Assembly: GCF_000148725.1 (NCBI RefSeq)
Contig: NZ_GL476320.1
Coordinates: 62,001 to 126,000 of the forward strand
Length of the DNA stretch: 64,000 bases
Direction of reading: 5' to 3'
From: Roseibium sp. TrichSKD4
Lineage (GTDB): Bacteria > Pseudomonadota > Alphaproteobacteria > Rhizobiales > Stappiaceae
The notes under the pieces are model-generated. The model searched no databases. It worked only from the letters and a program-made list of their open reading frames with translations, and was not told the DNA's origin. The number at the start of each line of letters is the position of its first letter. The stretch's first letter is position 1. A program made the position numbers and the translations under genes. This document shows positions 33,649-42,417 of this stretch, in pieces.

Positions 33649-35259
33649 GTGACCAAACTCTTCGAAACACCGCTTTATCCGTATCAGCTGTCTGCCGACC
33701 AAAAGGCCGAGAGCCCGGTGCGTCATCCGGCGGTGGTGATTGGCGCGGGGCCGGTTGGTCTGGCGGCGGCCATTGATCTGGCGCAGCACGATGTTCCGGT
33801 CGTCATTCTGGATGAAAACGACAAGGTGTCCTGGGGGTCACGCGCCATCTGCTTTGCCAAGCGCAGCCTTGAAATTCTCGATCGCCTTGGGGCTGGCGAA
33901 GACTATGTGAACAAGGGGGTTTTGTGGAACCTCGGCAAGGTGTTCTTCGGCGACCGCAAAGTCTATGACTTCAATCTTCTGCCTGAAGACGGCCACAAGC
34001 GCCCCGCCTTCATCAACCTCCAGCAATACTACTGCGAGCTCTATCTGGTCGAACGCATTCGCGCACTGCAGGCCGAAGGCAAGCAGATCGAAATCCGTGG
34101 CGGATCAAAAGTCACCGCTGTTGAGGCGAAAGACGACCACAGCCGCGTGAGTGTTGAAACACCGGATGGACCCTATGATCTGGAAGCTGACTGGCTGATT
34201 GCCTGTGATGGTGCTGCCTCGCCAACGCGCAAGATGTTGGGTCTAGATTTCGTCGGCCGCGTCTTTGAAGACAACTTCCTGATTGCCGATGTGATCATGA
34301 AGGCGGATTTCCCGACCGAGCGTTGGTTCTGGTTCGATCCACCCTTTAACAAGGGGCAGTCGGCGTTGCTCCACAAGCAACCGGACGGCGTCTGGCGCAT
34401 TGATCTGCAGCTGGGATGGGACATTGACAAGGAAGAAGAAAAGAAGCCGGAAAACGTCATCCCGCGCCTGAAGCAGATGCTGGGTAACGACGTCGAATTC
34501 GATCTGGAATGGGTGTCGATCTACACCTTCCAGTGCCGCCGGATGGAAAAGTTCCGCCATGGCCGGGTGATCTTTGCTGGTGACAGCGCGCATCAGGTCT
34601 CACCCTTTGGGGCCCGCGGTGCAAACTCCGGCTTTCAGGACACGGACAATCTCATCTGGAAACTGAAGCTGGTGATGGACGGTCTGGCCCCGGAGAGCCT
34701 GCTCGATACCTATGACGAAGAGCGGGTGTATGCCGCCGACGAGAACATCCTGAATTCGAGCCGTTCCACCGATTTTATCACGCCAAAGTCCGAGCAAAGC
34801 CGTATCTTCCGGGACGCGGTTTTGGATCTTGCTGAACACCATGAATTTGCACGGCCCTTGGTCAATTCCGGTCGCCTGTCGCTGCCTGCAACCTATGACG
34901 GCTCACGGTTAAACGGTGCGGACGCGGCAGGCTTGCCTCCACGAACCCGCCCGGGTTCCCCGGCAGCAGACTGCCCGATGAGTGAGGACTGGCTGCTGCA
35001 CAAGCTCGGCGGTGATTTTGTTGTCCTTGGCCTCAATCGCGATGTGCCGGAAAACCTCTCCGCCCATGGTCTGGCGCTGCGTGGCCTCACCCTAAAAGGG
35101 GATGATGTTAGCCCGTTCCTGAAAGACCGGTATCTGGGAGAAGAAGACGGGGCCGTCTACCTGATCCGTCCCGACCAGCATGTCGCAGCCCGCTGGACCA
35201 CATTTAATGAGGCAGGCGTTGTCAAGGCGCTGGGCCAGACCATTGGCAAGGAGCTTTGA
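33649..35259 (+). CDS. FAD-dependent aromatic monooxygenase (PheA/TfdB/MhpA type)
   Basis: At 536 residues it has the FAD_binding_3 layout: an N-terminal GxGxxG-like HPAVVIGAGPVGLAAAIDLAQ, the DG motif DWLIACDGAASPTRKMLG, and the second FAD motif GRVIFAGDSAHQVSPFGARGANSGFQD, followed by a thioredoxin-like C-terminal domain. Such enzymes hydroxylate phenolic rings with NAD(P)H. Its position after hmgA and FAH, and before a small DUF2783 gene 1 bp away, suggests a peripheral hydroxylase feeding homogentisate, for example from 3-hydroxyphenylacetate. The substrate is unproven. Confidence 0.88.
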   Translation: MTKLFETPLYPYQLSADQKAESPVRHPAVVIGAGPVGLAAAIDLAQHDVPVVILDENDKVSWGSRAICFAKRSLEILDRLGAGEDYVNKGVLWNLGKVFFGDRKVYDFNLLPEDGHKRPAFINLQQYYCELYLVERIRALQAEGKQIEIRGGSKVTAVEAKDDHSRVSVETPDGPYDLEADWLIACDGAASPTRKMLGLDFVGRVFEDNFLIADVIMKADFPTERWFWFDPPFNKGQSALLHKQPDGVWRIDLQLGWDIDKEEEKKPENVIPRLKQMLGNDVEFDLEWVSIYTFQCRRMEKFRHGRVIFAGDSAHQVSPFGARGANSGFQDTDNLIWKLKLVMDGLAPESLLDTYDEERVYAADENILNSSRSTDFITPKSEQSRIFRDAVLDLAEHHEFARPLVNSGRLSLPATYDGSRLNGADAAGLPPRTRPGSPAADCPMSEDWLLHKLGGDFVVLGLNRDVPENLSAHGLALRGLTLKGDDVSPFLKDRYLGEEDGAVYLIRPDQHVAARWTTFNEAGVVKALGQTIGKEL

Positions 35260-35260
35260 G

Positions 35261-35668
35261 ATGAGCGCAAATCTGAAACCGAACCTTGCCCGCCCGGACG
35301 ATTTCTACGCCGACCTTCTGGCCGCCCATGAAGGGCTATCCAAGGCAGAAAGCGACGCCCTCAACGCGCGGCTGATCCTCGTTCTCGCCAACCAGATCGG
35401 CGACAATGAGGTGTTGCGCGAGTGCCTGAAGGCGGCAGCGTTTCAAAAAGGCTCACCGGTTTTCCGCCCAAAGGGCAGGACATTTTTCAGCCGTTCCAGA
35501 ATGCGATCTGCACCAAAAGGCAGGGTCGGTTCTGGTTCTTCCTCACGCTGCGAACTCATCTGGGCGAAAGCCCGAAGTTCCGCCATATCCGCTTTCTCAA
35601 AACGGATAGGTTGCGAGGCGGGCGCAAGAATGTTCTGGCTCACCTCGACTTCGTGTTCGATGGATTGA
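35261..35668 (+). CDS. DUF2783 small protein with an aberrant C-terminal extension
   Basis: The first 58 or so residues (NLARPDDFYADLLAAHEGL, then LNARLILVLANQIGDNEVL and ECLKAA) are a full DUF2783 domain, whose members normally end just there at about 60-70 residues. Here no stop follows and the frame runs about 75 codons further, antisense to the end of the convergent gene (35443-36861). The extension is Arg/Ser-rich and has no family character. A stop-loss or deletion junction is the simplest reading. DUF2783 genes commonly follow FAD monooxygenase genes; the ATG is 1 bp after the upstream stop. Confidence 0.7.
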   Translation: MSANLKPNLARPDDFYADLLAAHEGLSKAESDALNARLILVLANQIGDNEVLRECLKAAAFQKGSPVFRPKGRTFFSRSRMRSAPKGRVGSGSSSRCELIWAKARSSAISAFSKRIGCEAGARMFWLTSTSCSMD

Positions 35669-36861
35669 GCATGGTCGTCGGCCTCAAATCCCTCATCTGA
35701 AACCTCTTCAGGGATCAACTGGGGCTGAGGCTCTGAAACTGCGTTTTCTTCCATTCCAGATGCAAGATCCTGGGCCGCCTGCGAACCGACAGCGGTTTCA
35801 GAAGGCGGGACGTAACCTAACTCGTCAGCGAACGCATCGGACATTGGGTCTTCAGAAGGCTTCGCACTCGGGTGCGGATCAGAAGGTGGAGGGGAAGGGG
35901 CCGGGGTTTCGGGGTTTGGCGGCTCGGAAACACTCTCGAGTTTTGGTTCAAAAACCGGACTCGGAATTGGCTCACTCATCGGCGTATTTGCTGGAGCCCG
36001 CATTTGATCGCGTTTGTCTTCCAGCAAGGCGACTTGCAGTTTTTGGCTGCCGATGCGCTCTTCACTAATGACAACATTAAACTCGTTTTGCGCGGCAAGG
36101 CCAGCATCCGACAAGGATAAGACAAGCTCCTGCTGCTCAAGGCAGGCGGCTAGATACTGCATGCACCGGCCAGTCATGTTGCCGGGTGTATCCTGAAGGG
36201 AAACATGTCGGACGCGGTGGCCGATGAAATTCTCTGATCCAACCAGATCCAGTGCCGTTTCGACTTTCCTGTCACGACGCGGTCTTGGTGTTCGCAATGT
36301 CGGACAGGTGTTGAGAAACAGGATGTTTTCGTGTCCCGCCAGCTCTGCAAAGGCATCTGTTGGAAGCACGTACCCGCTCAGCGGCCAGTAGACAGCAGCT
36401 GTAGGCGATGCATAGGCCAGGATCGCAGCCACATGCGCCACAAGACGCATGGCTTGTTCCAGTTCTGAAAGATCGGAAAAACACTGCGCCCGATTGGCCA
36501 AAGGTGATGGCTCGATATCAAACAAGCCCTTGGAAAAGGTCAGGCGTGTCACGCTGATATGTGATCCAAGAACCTTCTGAGCGTCCGGAAAAACAGATTG
36601 ATCGGGAAAGGCTGCGAGCTTTTCCAAAAGCGGATCAATCGCCATTGGGGGCTGGTCCGGTTCTACCTTGAAGCGACTGTTGTTCAGAACAAATTTGATC
36701 GAAGAGTTTGTGTCTTCTTCCTGAGTGAACAAAGGGGTGTCGTTGTGCAGCTTTGCCAGCTCCTCGGCCACAAGTGACCGTATGCTCTTTGAGGGCAATT
36801 GCGAAACGCCGTCATGAAGCAAAAACGCTGAAACGGTTGGAACAGAAGCTATCTTGAACAT
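35443..36861 (-). CDS. Unrecognised protein with acidic Pro-rich centre
   Basis: The 472-residue protein has a structured N-terminal half (about 1-265; AYASPTAAVYWPLSGYVLPTD is notable), a Pro/Ser/Glu-rich disordered centre (about 270-400; SEPPNPETPAPSPPP) and a basic end (ILERLKNVLPFGRK). No signal peptide or membrane helix is visible. The first half faintly resembles proteins that share a conserved Tyr-Trp-Pro segment (DUF4261-like), but I am not sure. Its 3' end overlaps the DUF2783 frame by 226 bp. It has no operon partner. Confidence 0.65.
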   Translation of the reverse strand: MFKIASVPTVSAFLLHDGVSQLPSKSIRSLVAEELAKLHNDTPLFTQEEDTNSSIKFVLNNSRFKVEPDQPPMAIDPLLEKLAAFPDQSVFPDAQKVLGSHISVTRLTFSKGLFDIEPSPLANRAQCFSDLSELEQAMRLVAHVAAILAYASPTAAVYWPLSGYVLPTDAFAELAGHENILFLNTCPTLRTPRPRRDRKVETALDLVGSENFIGHRVRHVSLQDTPGNMTGRCMQYLAACLEQQELVLSLSDAGLAAQNEFNVVISEERIGSQKLQVALLEDKRDQMRAPANTPMSEPIPSPVFEPKLESVSEPPNPETPAPSPPPSDPHPSAKPSEDPMSDAFADELGYVPPSETAVGSQAAQDLASGMEENAVSEPQPQLIPEEVSDEGFEADDHAQSIEHEVEVSQNILAPASQPIRFEKADMAELRAFAQMSSQREEEPEPTLPFGADRILERLKNVLPFGRKTGEPF

Positions 36862-37187
36862 CGCTTAAAAAATCAATTTCCGATTGTGGCGCAGACCGTA
36901 AGCCGACTTGGTGAAAAAGCGATTAACCATCGGCTTGTCCGGCAAAGATTTCAGTCGTTGATCGCAAGAAAACGTTGTGTGCGTAATCTCCGTGTTCTTG
37001 CCGTTGAGACGATAGTTCGGCCGGGAAGTGCTCCTGAAAATAAACGTCTGCCTGACAATAAATTGAATACGACGCTTTCCTGTTTTCTCAGTTTTACAAA
37101 TGAGTTAACTGGTCCAAATACAGTTGATGACGGGCCGGAGAGGTATCTTTCTTTAAGGTCGAACTATAGGTGACGAAAGGAAATGAT
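36862..37187. other. 326-bp gap upstream of the Gre-like gene
   Basis: No ORF of note was seen between the two divergent genes. The part nearest 37080 is AT-rich and probably carries the promoter for the Gre-like gene, whose ATG has AAGGAAA in front. Nothing else was recognised. Confidence 0.4.
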
Positions 37188-37634
37188 ATGATCGACAAGT
37201 CGCACTTGCGTGAAACCATGTTGGCTCTCACCGAAGCTGAACTTGCACAAGCACATGAATCATACGAGCGGTTTCTCGCCGAAGCGCGCCTCGACCGATC
37301 TGAGACCGTGGAGAAAGGCCAGCAGGCACAAGCCGAAAGTGCCGCTGAATTGGCGCATGCGTTTGATGATTTGGAGCACAAGGCTGAGGCCAAGATTGAA
37401 GCGCTGAAGAGCTTGGACTTTGGCCCAAAAACAGAAGTCGAACCGGGGGCTGCTGTGCGCTTTGGCGACCGTTTCATTGTAATTGGCGTTTCCACCAACG
37501 AGTTCACCTGCCAGGGACATTCCTTTGTTGGTGTTTCCCCCTCTGCCCCGATTTATACAGCCATTGAAGGTAAGGTTGCTGGTGAAACCTGCGAGTTCCG
37601 TGGGCGGGAAATCCACATCCAGGAAGTGTTCTAG
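37188..37634 (+). CDS. GreA/GreB-like transcription factor
   Basis: The 148-residue protein has a helical N-terminal half (LTEAELAQAHESYERFLAE, then a likely coiled coil ESAAELAHAFDDLEHKAEAKIEAL) and a C-terminal FKBP-like domain, GAAVRFGDRFIVIGVSTNEF then GVSPSAPIYTAIEGKVAGETCEF, which matches the GreA/GreB C-terminal domain. Classical GreA has two acidic residues at the coiled-coil tip; here they are not clearly placed, so it may be a Gre-like factor that binds RNA polymerase without cleavage activity. ATG 37188 has the best ribosome site. Confidence 0.7.
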   Translation: MIDKSHLRETMLALTEAELAQAHESYERFLAEARLDRSETVEKGQQAQAESAAELAHAFDDLEHKAEAKIEALKSLDFGPKTEVEPGAAVRFGDRFIVIGVSTNEFTCQGHSFVGVSPSAPIYTAIEGKVAGETCEFRGREIHIQEVF

Positions 37635-37838
37635 GTCAGGTCCAGCCAATCTGGGATCGTTTGAGCGCCTTGCATGGTCGTACTCATCAGGTGCTCAAAC
37701 CGTTCCGTTTCGGCAATAACGATTTGAAATTCGCTTCGGTGTTGATGGAGACTGAGAGCGTTGAGACGGTGCGCACGCGACGAGGTTTGGCGTCCGCCCG
37801 TTTACTGCTGCAAGACCAATTAATGTCCGCTAGAAAAA

Positions 37839-37915
37839 TGGTCGGAGTGAGAGGATTCGAACCTCCGACCCCCTCGTCCCGAACGAGGTGCGCTACCAGG
37901 CTGCGCTACACTCCG
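37839..37915 (-). tRNA. tRNA-Pro (anticodon CGG)
   Basis: On the minus strand a full cloverleaf is present: acceptor CGGAGTG/CACTCCG, D-arm AGCGCAGCCTGGTAGCGC, anticodon loop TTCGGGA, T-arm with GGTTCGAATC, and an encoded CCA. A TTTTT run follows at once. Length is 77 nt including CCA. Confidence 0.97.
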
Positions 37916-38299
37916 ACTTCCTGATCACAGGTTTGTATGAAACAGAGCCTGCAGGCGAGGACTGGGTCTCCGCCGATGGACCGGGTAGATACCATCGCTT
38001 TTTTCCTACTGCAAGAGAATTGGAGCGAAGGGCGGTGAAAAACTTGGTCGTGAAAAAACACCCTGAGTGAACTGCTCGAAAGGGTGGAGCGTCTCCAAAT
38101 GAGGGGAAGGAGAGTGAGCGCCGTCGTGTTTGTTGGATGAGCCGTTGCGAATGCATGGCCAGCTCAAAAAGCGATGTTTTAACAGAGACCTCTTGTTTAG
38201 CCACAGCTCTCAAATGGCTGGTTCCCCCGGGTTTTCAATGACGCATTAACTGCTTGGTGAAAACGAGGGGGAATGATGAAAAAAGACCTCAGAGAAGGG
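37916..38299. other. Stretch between the two tRNA genes without a recognised gene
   Basis: This segment of about 380 bp holds only short ORFs with no family resemblance. It contains the upstream regions of both divergent tRNA genes. Nothing else was recognised. Confidence 0.4.
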
Positions 38300-38328
38300 T
38301 TGCACATCGCATCGGCCATCGTTATACA
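38300..38328 (+). promoter_or_regulatory. Promoter of tRNA-Gln
   Basis: TTGCAC (38300-38305) and TATACA (38323-38328) are separated by 17 bp and lie 16 bp before the mature 5' end of the tRNA, a sigma-70-type arrangement. Confidence 0.7.
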
Positions 38329-38343
38329 GCGTCTCCACGGCCT

Positions 38344-38418
38344 TGGGGTGTAGCCAAGCGGTAAGGCAGCGGTTTTTGGTACCGCCATGCGAAGGTTCGA
38401 ATCCTTCCACCCCAGCCA
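38344..38418 (+). tRNA. tRNA-Gln (anticodon TTG)
   Basis: Cloverleaf with acceptor TGGGGTG/CACCCCA, anticodon stem GCGGT/ACCGC with loop TTTTGGT (anticodon TTG), T-arm GGTTCGAATCC, discriminator G and encoded CCA. Length is 75 nt. Confidence 0.97.
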
Positions 38419-38551
38419 ACCTTCTCAACAATTAATAGATAGAACATTCGGTGAGCTACTCTAGCTTGCACCGGTTTCTTGGAATCCTGTGGTCGGTGCG
38501 AATGAAGCCCGACAGAAGCAGGTTTTATCCAAAACAAGCTCAAAAATGAAA

Positions 38552-38580
38552 AATGCCGAAGCGTGTTGGGCTCCGGCATT
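38552..38580 (-). terminator. Terminator of the PilZ gene
   Basis: On the minus strand AATGCCGGAGC pairs with GCTTCGGCATT (11 bp with one G-U) around a 7-nt loop, followed by TTTCATTTTTG. It is 27 bp downstream of the PilZ stop. Confidence 0.85.
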
Positions 38581-38607
38581 AGAAACATCGTCAGACGGCA
38601 ACTTGGC

Positions 38608-39066
38608 TCAACCGCCGCGGCGCCCGAATCCCGGTCTGGCCGGTCGATGCGCATGTGTTGGCTGTGACCTCGGCGTATCCGGGACAGGCTGTACGGCTGC
38701 TGTTTTGCGAAGCGCTTCTTGGCGAAGAGCATCAGACGGCTGAAGAGCTTGGGTCATTTCTTCGCCAAGTTGTTCCCGGGCACCAGTGAATTCCACACCA
38801 TGAAGCAGACCTTCATCCCAGACCCGACGGCAAGGGACGCGGAAGTTATCGAGTTCTACTTGCAGATCGAACTCCTGCGGAACGGGCTGCGGATCAGTAA
38901 ACTGGATGCGCGCCCCGGTCTCCGAAATGTTTCGGATCATAACCGGGTAGCTGCGTGTGCCGCCGTCAAAAAGGATCTTACCTTTTTTTAGCACTCGCTT
39001 ACGCGGAGCACGCTCGGGCAACTCTTCTGCGGCCGCCGCTGTATTGATGTCGTCTGTCAAAGCCAT
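38608..39066 (-). CDS. PilZ-domain protein
   Basis: About 152 residues. The PilZ domain spans roughly residues 20-105: RAPRKRVLKKGKILF supplies the RxxxR c-di-GMP-binding motif in relaxed form, and IRNISETGARIQF the D/NxSxxG motif; a closing strand HGVEFTG follows. The C-terminal tail is Pro/Arg-rich and likely disordered. Such single-domain PilZ proteins bind cyclic di-GMP and affect motility or exopolysaccharide. The ORF reaches GTG 39102; ATG 39066 is preferred. Confidence 0.8.
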   Translation of the reverse strand: MALTDDINTAAAAEELPERAPRKRVLKKGKILFDGGTRSYPVMIRNISETGARIQFTDPQPVPQEFDLQVELDNFRVPCRRVWDEGLLHGVEFTGAREQLGEEMTQALQPSDALRQEALRKTAAVQPVPDTPRSQPTHAHRPARPGFGRRGG

Positions 39067-39208
39067 TGCTTGGTCTCTGAGTTTGTAAACTTCGGATTTC
39101 ACAGTAGCCGAGGGTGGTTGAAATTAGATTAATTTGATCCCTAAAATTTTATACAATCTGTCTCTAACAAAACTATGATTGACGAATGATTGATCTGATC
39201 AAGTAAAA

Positions 39209-39643
39209 TCAGGGTATTTCATCTAGTTTCACGTTTTCGAATTTGCCTTCATTGTCAATTTTACCTTCCCCCGCTTTGTAAAAATATTCGCTTGCAACCA
39301 TCCATCCCTTCAGTGGACGCAAAGGAGGAATGCAAGTCAGAAGCAAAAAGGGCAGGCTGGTGAACAGGTGCACCCAGTAGGGCGCCTGATAGGCAAGCTC
39401 TATCCACATGGCCATGGCAAAGCTCGGCACGCAGCCAAAGCAAATGACAAAGAACGCAGGCCCGTCCGCAGGGTCTGCAAACGAATAGTCCAGCCCGCAA
39501 TTGTCGCAAGAGGACCGCATGGTCAGAAAGCCGTTGAACAGTTTTCCTTCCCCGCACCGAGGGCAGCGACCTCTGGGGCCAGTCTTATAGGGAGGAATAG
39601 CGGGCCAATTGTCTTGCTGATTGGTCGAATTGGATGCACACAT
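39209..39643 (-). CDS. DUF983 membrane protein with zinc-ribbon-like Cys
   Basis: The 144-residue protein has an N-terminal CPRCGEGKLF and CDNCGLDYSF, a four-Cys zinc-ribbon-like segment typical of DUF983, then two transmembrane helices (about residues 62-82 and 88-108; YWVHLFTSLPFLLLTCIPPLRPLKGWMV). DUF983 genes sit near cytochrome oxidase assembly genes in many alphaproteobacteria, but here none is near. The IS66 element is inserted 41 bp upstream of its start codon and may have removed or replaced its promoter. Confidence 0.85.
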   Translation of the reverse strand: MCASNSTNQQDNWPAIPPYKTGPRGRCPRCGEGKLFNGFLTMRSSCDNCGLDYSFADPADGPAFFVICFGCVPSFAMAMWIELAYQAPYWVHLFTSLPFLLLTCIPPLRPLKGWMVASEYFYKAGEGKIDNEGKFENVKLDEIP

Positions 39644-39730
39644 AAGAGATTGCCTGTTTCAAAAGTGATAGGGCTTTAATGAAAGTGACCGTCCGGCGAA
39701 GGCGCTCTGGCGCGACACCGATGCGGCCTG

Positions 39731-41257
39731 TTACGCTGCCTGAGCAGCGTAACGCCAGGGCAGAAGTTCGTCGAGGCGTGTGATTTTGTGGTCGGCGACT
39801 TGACCGAGGACCCAGGTCAGCCAGGCCTGAGGGTCAACACCGTTGAGCTTGGCCGTTTCGATCAGGGTATAAGCGATAGCCATGGCTTTGCCGCCGCCTT
39901 GGGAGCCTGAGAACATCCAATTTTTGCGTCCGATGGCGACGGGTTTAACGGCGCGCTCGGCGGTGTTGTTATCCAATTCCAGATGGCCGAGCTCAAGGTA
40001 TGGGCGTGCTTTCGGCATTCGGCCCAAGGCATAGCGGATGGCCTGCGCGAGTGGTGACTTTCCCGAGATTTTGGGCAATTGCGTCTGCAACCATTCTTCC
40101 AAGGCGTCAAAGATCGGTTTTGCCCTAGCCTGCCGGATGGTAGCGCGGTCTTCGGGGGGCATGCCCCTGATCTCTTTCTCGATAGCGTAAAGCTCAGCAA
40201 TCCGGCGGATGACTTCTTCGGCAATGGCGCTGCCCTGCGAGGAGAAGACATCCACGAACTTGCGTCGTACATGCGCCATGCAGGCCATCTCATCGGCTTT
40301 GTCGTCACCGAACACACCGTTGAACCCGGAATATCCATCCGCATGGACCCAGCCCTTGTATCCCGACAAATGAGCAACGGGATGCTCTCCTTTGCGATCC
40401 ACCGTGAACTGATACCATGCACAGGGTGGCGATTGGCCAGACCAGGCACGCTCATCCCGCACATAGGTCCAGACCCGCGCCGTTTTGGTCTTCTTGTTGC
40501 CGGGGGCCAGCATTTTGATGGGCGTATCGTCGGCAAAAAGCGCAGGTCCTTGCCGCACCATCCGTCCGATGGCATCGGCAAGAGGTTCCAGCAGGGCCGT
40601 CGAGCGACCAACCCAGTCGGCCATGGTCGAGCGGTCCAGATCGACGCCTTCACGGGCAAAGATCTGGCTCAGGCGATAGAGGGGTAAATGATCGGCATAT
40701 TTGCTTACCAGAACATGGGCCAACAATCCCGGTCCGGGCCGCCCACGCTCAATGGGGCGCGATGGCAGCGGCGCTTGCACAATCGCCTCGCACCATGAAC
40801 AGGCTTTGCGGGGCCGGATGATCCGCTTCACCTTGAAGCGTCCCGGCACGTATTCCAACTCTTCGGTGACATCCTCACCCAGGGTGCGCAAGTTGCCACC
40901 ACAACGACCGCATTCATCACCGGGAGAGAGCTCCTCGTCTTCCCGATCCAGATGATCCGGCAAGGGCTTGCGGCTGTGTTTGCGCTTCGGCTTTGGATCA
41001 ACTCCCTCCTGCGACGGGGCGGGCTGTTTTGCCTGGTCTTCAGCGGCCTCAACAATCTCGGCGTCCTCGAGCAGATCGAGATTGAGCTGATCCAGACCCT
41101 CAGACTTGGAGCCGAACCGATGCCGATTGGCCCCGTGCAACTGGTGTTGAAGCTGCTCGACCTTGAGGCTCAGAGCCTTGACCTCGTCGGCCAGAAGGCG
41201 GTTCACCGCCCTCAATTCGGCGGGGTCCTCCGGGGTGATATCAAGGTCCTTCAGCAT
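39731..41257 (-). CDS. tnpC: IS66-family transposase TnpC
   Basis: At 508 residues it is of usual length. The N-terminal leucine-rich coiled coil ([20 protein letters not shown]) is followed by the IS66 zinc-finger region [12 protein letters not shown], then the DDE catalytic core with [19 protein letters not shown] and the end motif [25 protein letters not shown], where the last catalytic Glu sits. The C-terminal IS66_C segment [23 protein letters not shown] is complete. It catalyses cut or copy transposition of the element. Confidence 0.95.
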   Translation of the reverse strand: MLKDLDITPEDPAELRAVNRLLADEVKALSLKVEQLQHQLHGANRHRFGSKSEGLDQLNLDLLEDAEIVEAAEDQAKQPAPSQEGVDPKPKRKHSRKPLPDHLDREDEELSPGDECGRCGGNLRTLGEDVTEELEYVPGRFKVKRIIRPRKACSWCEAIVQAPLPSRPIERGRPGPGLLAHVLVSKYADHLPLYRLSQIFAREGVDLDRSTMADWVGRSTALLEPLADAIGRMVRQGPALFADDTPIKMLAPGNKKTKTARVWTYVRDERAWSGQSPPCAWYQFTVDRKGEHPVAHLSGYKGWVHADGYSGFNGVFGDDKADEMACMAHVRRKFVDVFSSQGSAIAEEVIRRIAELYAIEKEIRGMPPEDRATIRQARAKPIFDALEEWLQTQLPKISGKSPLAQAIRYALGRMPKARPYLELGHLELDNNTAERAVKPVAIGRKNWMFSGSQGGGKAMAIAYTLIETAKLNGVDPQAWLTWVLGQVADHKITRLDELLPWRYAAQAA

Positions 41258-41326
41258 CTTCGATCTTATATCAGATCAAGGGCGTAAGTTGAATCCCGAG
41301 AGGCGCGCAAACGCCAATATATTGGC

Positions 41327-41674
41327 CTATCCGACGCTCAGGGGCCGCCATGTTTTTTGCGGCATCCGCCAGTCTATGCCTTCAAGCAACATCGACAATT
41401 GCGCGGGCGTCACGCTGACCTTACCGTCCTTCGCAGCAGGCCAAACAAACCGGCCCTTCTCAAGGCGCTTGCTGAACAGGCATGCGCCCTGTCGATCCCA
41501 CCAGATGATCTTCAGCAGATCACCGCGCCGTCCCCGGAACACAAACAGATGTCCAGAATAGGGATCAAGCTCCAGAACCTTCTCCGCCTGAGCCGCCAAA
41601 GTGTTGAACCCGCGCCGCATGTCCGTCACCCCGGCAGCCAGCCAAACCCGCGCGTTGGACGGCACGGGGATCAC
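41327..41674 (-). CDS. tnpB: IS66 accessory protein TnpB
   Basis: The 115-residue protein is the IS66 Orf2 type, with [21 protein letters not shown] and [20 protein letters not shown], the diagnostic family signature. It is required with TnpA and TnpC for transposition of IS66-family elements. Its ATG overlaps the tnpA stop by 4 bp (ATGA), indicating coupled translation. Confidence 0.95.
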   Translation of the reverse strand: MIPVPSNARVWLAAGVTDMRRGFNTLAAQAEKVLELDPYSGHLFVFRGRRGDLLKIIWWDRQGACLFSKRLEKGRFVWPAAKDGKVSVTPAQLSMLLEGIDWRMPQKTWRPLSVG

Positions 41675-42078
41675 GGCATTAGACCTTCAACCAAAGCCAG
41701 CACCGTCGGCAGCGCCGTCGTCCCTTCCACCAATACCCGCCGCCCGTCCGACAGCGTGATATCAACCCGCTGAGCCGACAACGGCATATCCGAGGCAAGC
41801 GCCGCGATCTGGTGGCCTGGTGCGGCCTGCGGGCCCTCTATCTCCACTGGTAGAAACGCCGCTCCATCAAGGACGCAATCGCTGTCTTCTGGCGCAAACC
41901 GCTCATCACGCAGCCAGTTGTGGATCAGGTTCGCATTCATCGCAGAGCGGCGCGCAACCTGCGCAACCGAAACCCCCGGCACTCTGGCCTGCAAACAGAT
42001 CGACCGCTTCTCGTCATCCGACCAAAACCGCTTCTTGCTGCCCTTCTTCGTACCCAAAATGTGCCTCACAATGTCCAT
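41671..42078 (-). CDS. tnpA: IS66 accessory protein TnpA (helix-turn-helix)
   Basis: The 135-residue protein contains a helix-turn-helix of the IS3/IS66 OrfA type: [35 protein letters not shown]. The C-terminal half includes [15 protein letters not shown], usual in IS66 TnpA. It probably binds the element ends. Confidence 0.93.
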   Translation of the reverse strand: MDIVRHILGTKKGSKKRFWSDDEKRSICLQARVPGVSVAQVARRSAMNANLIHNWLRDERFAPEDSDCVLDGAAFLPVEIEGPQAAPGHQIAALASDMPLSAQRVDITLSDGRRVLVEGTTALPTVLALVEGLMP

Positions 42079-42417
42079 TAACGAAAATGGACATTATCAC
42101 CCCACTGCGCTCCCCGTCAGAGCGGGAATACCGAACGCTCACGAATGAAAAAACCGAATCATCAGTAAGCTCGCGGCAGGGCTTTGTCATTGCGACACAT
42201 TGGCTGCAACCATCAGACACCTGCATCAATTTATCGTTTGAGAGAAAAAGCACGGCTGATTTCCGCATAATTTGGATCGAGCGGCAAATAACAATGCCAT
42301 TCTACGTTCTGCTTTTCTGATGGAACGATATTTCTTGTTTTCGCAAACGCTTCTGAAATGATGCGCGGAGAAACGAAATGAACCCCGCAACGTCTGATCT
42401 GGCGTTCTGGAGCACAG

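Larger units (their letters stand above)
39685..42142 (-). mobile_element. Complete IS66-family insertion sequence
   Basis: The 2458-bp element carries tnpA, tnpB and tnpC in the usual order on the minus strand. Its ends match as imperfect inverted repeats: left GTGACCGTCCGG and, further in, CGCTCTGGCG; right (reverse strand) GTGAGCGTTCGG and CGCTCTGACG. The flanks TAATGAAA (39677-39684) and GAATGAAA (42143-42150) agree in 7 of 8 positions, as expected of the 8-bp IS66 target duplication with one later change. All three ORFs are intact, so it may be active. Confidence 0.92.
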
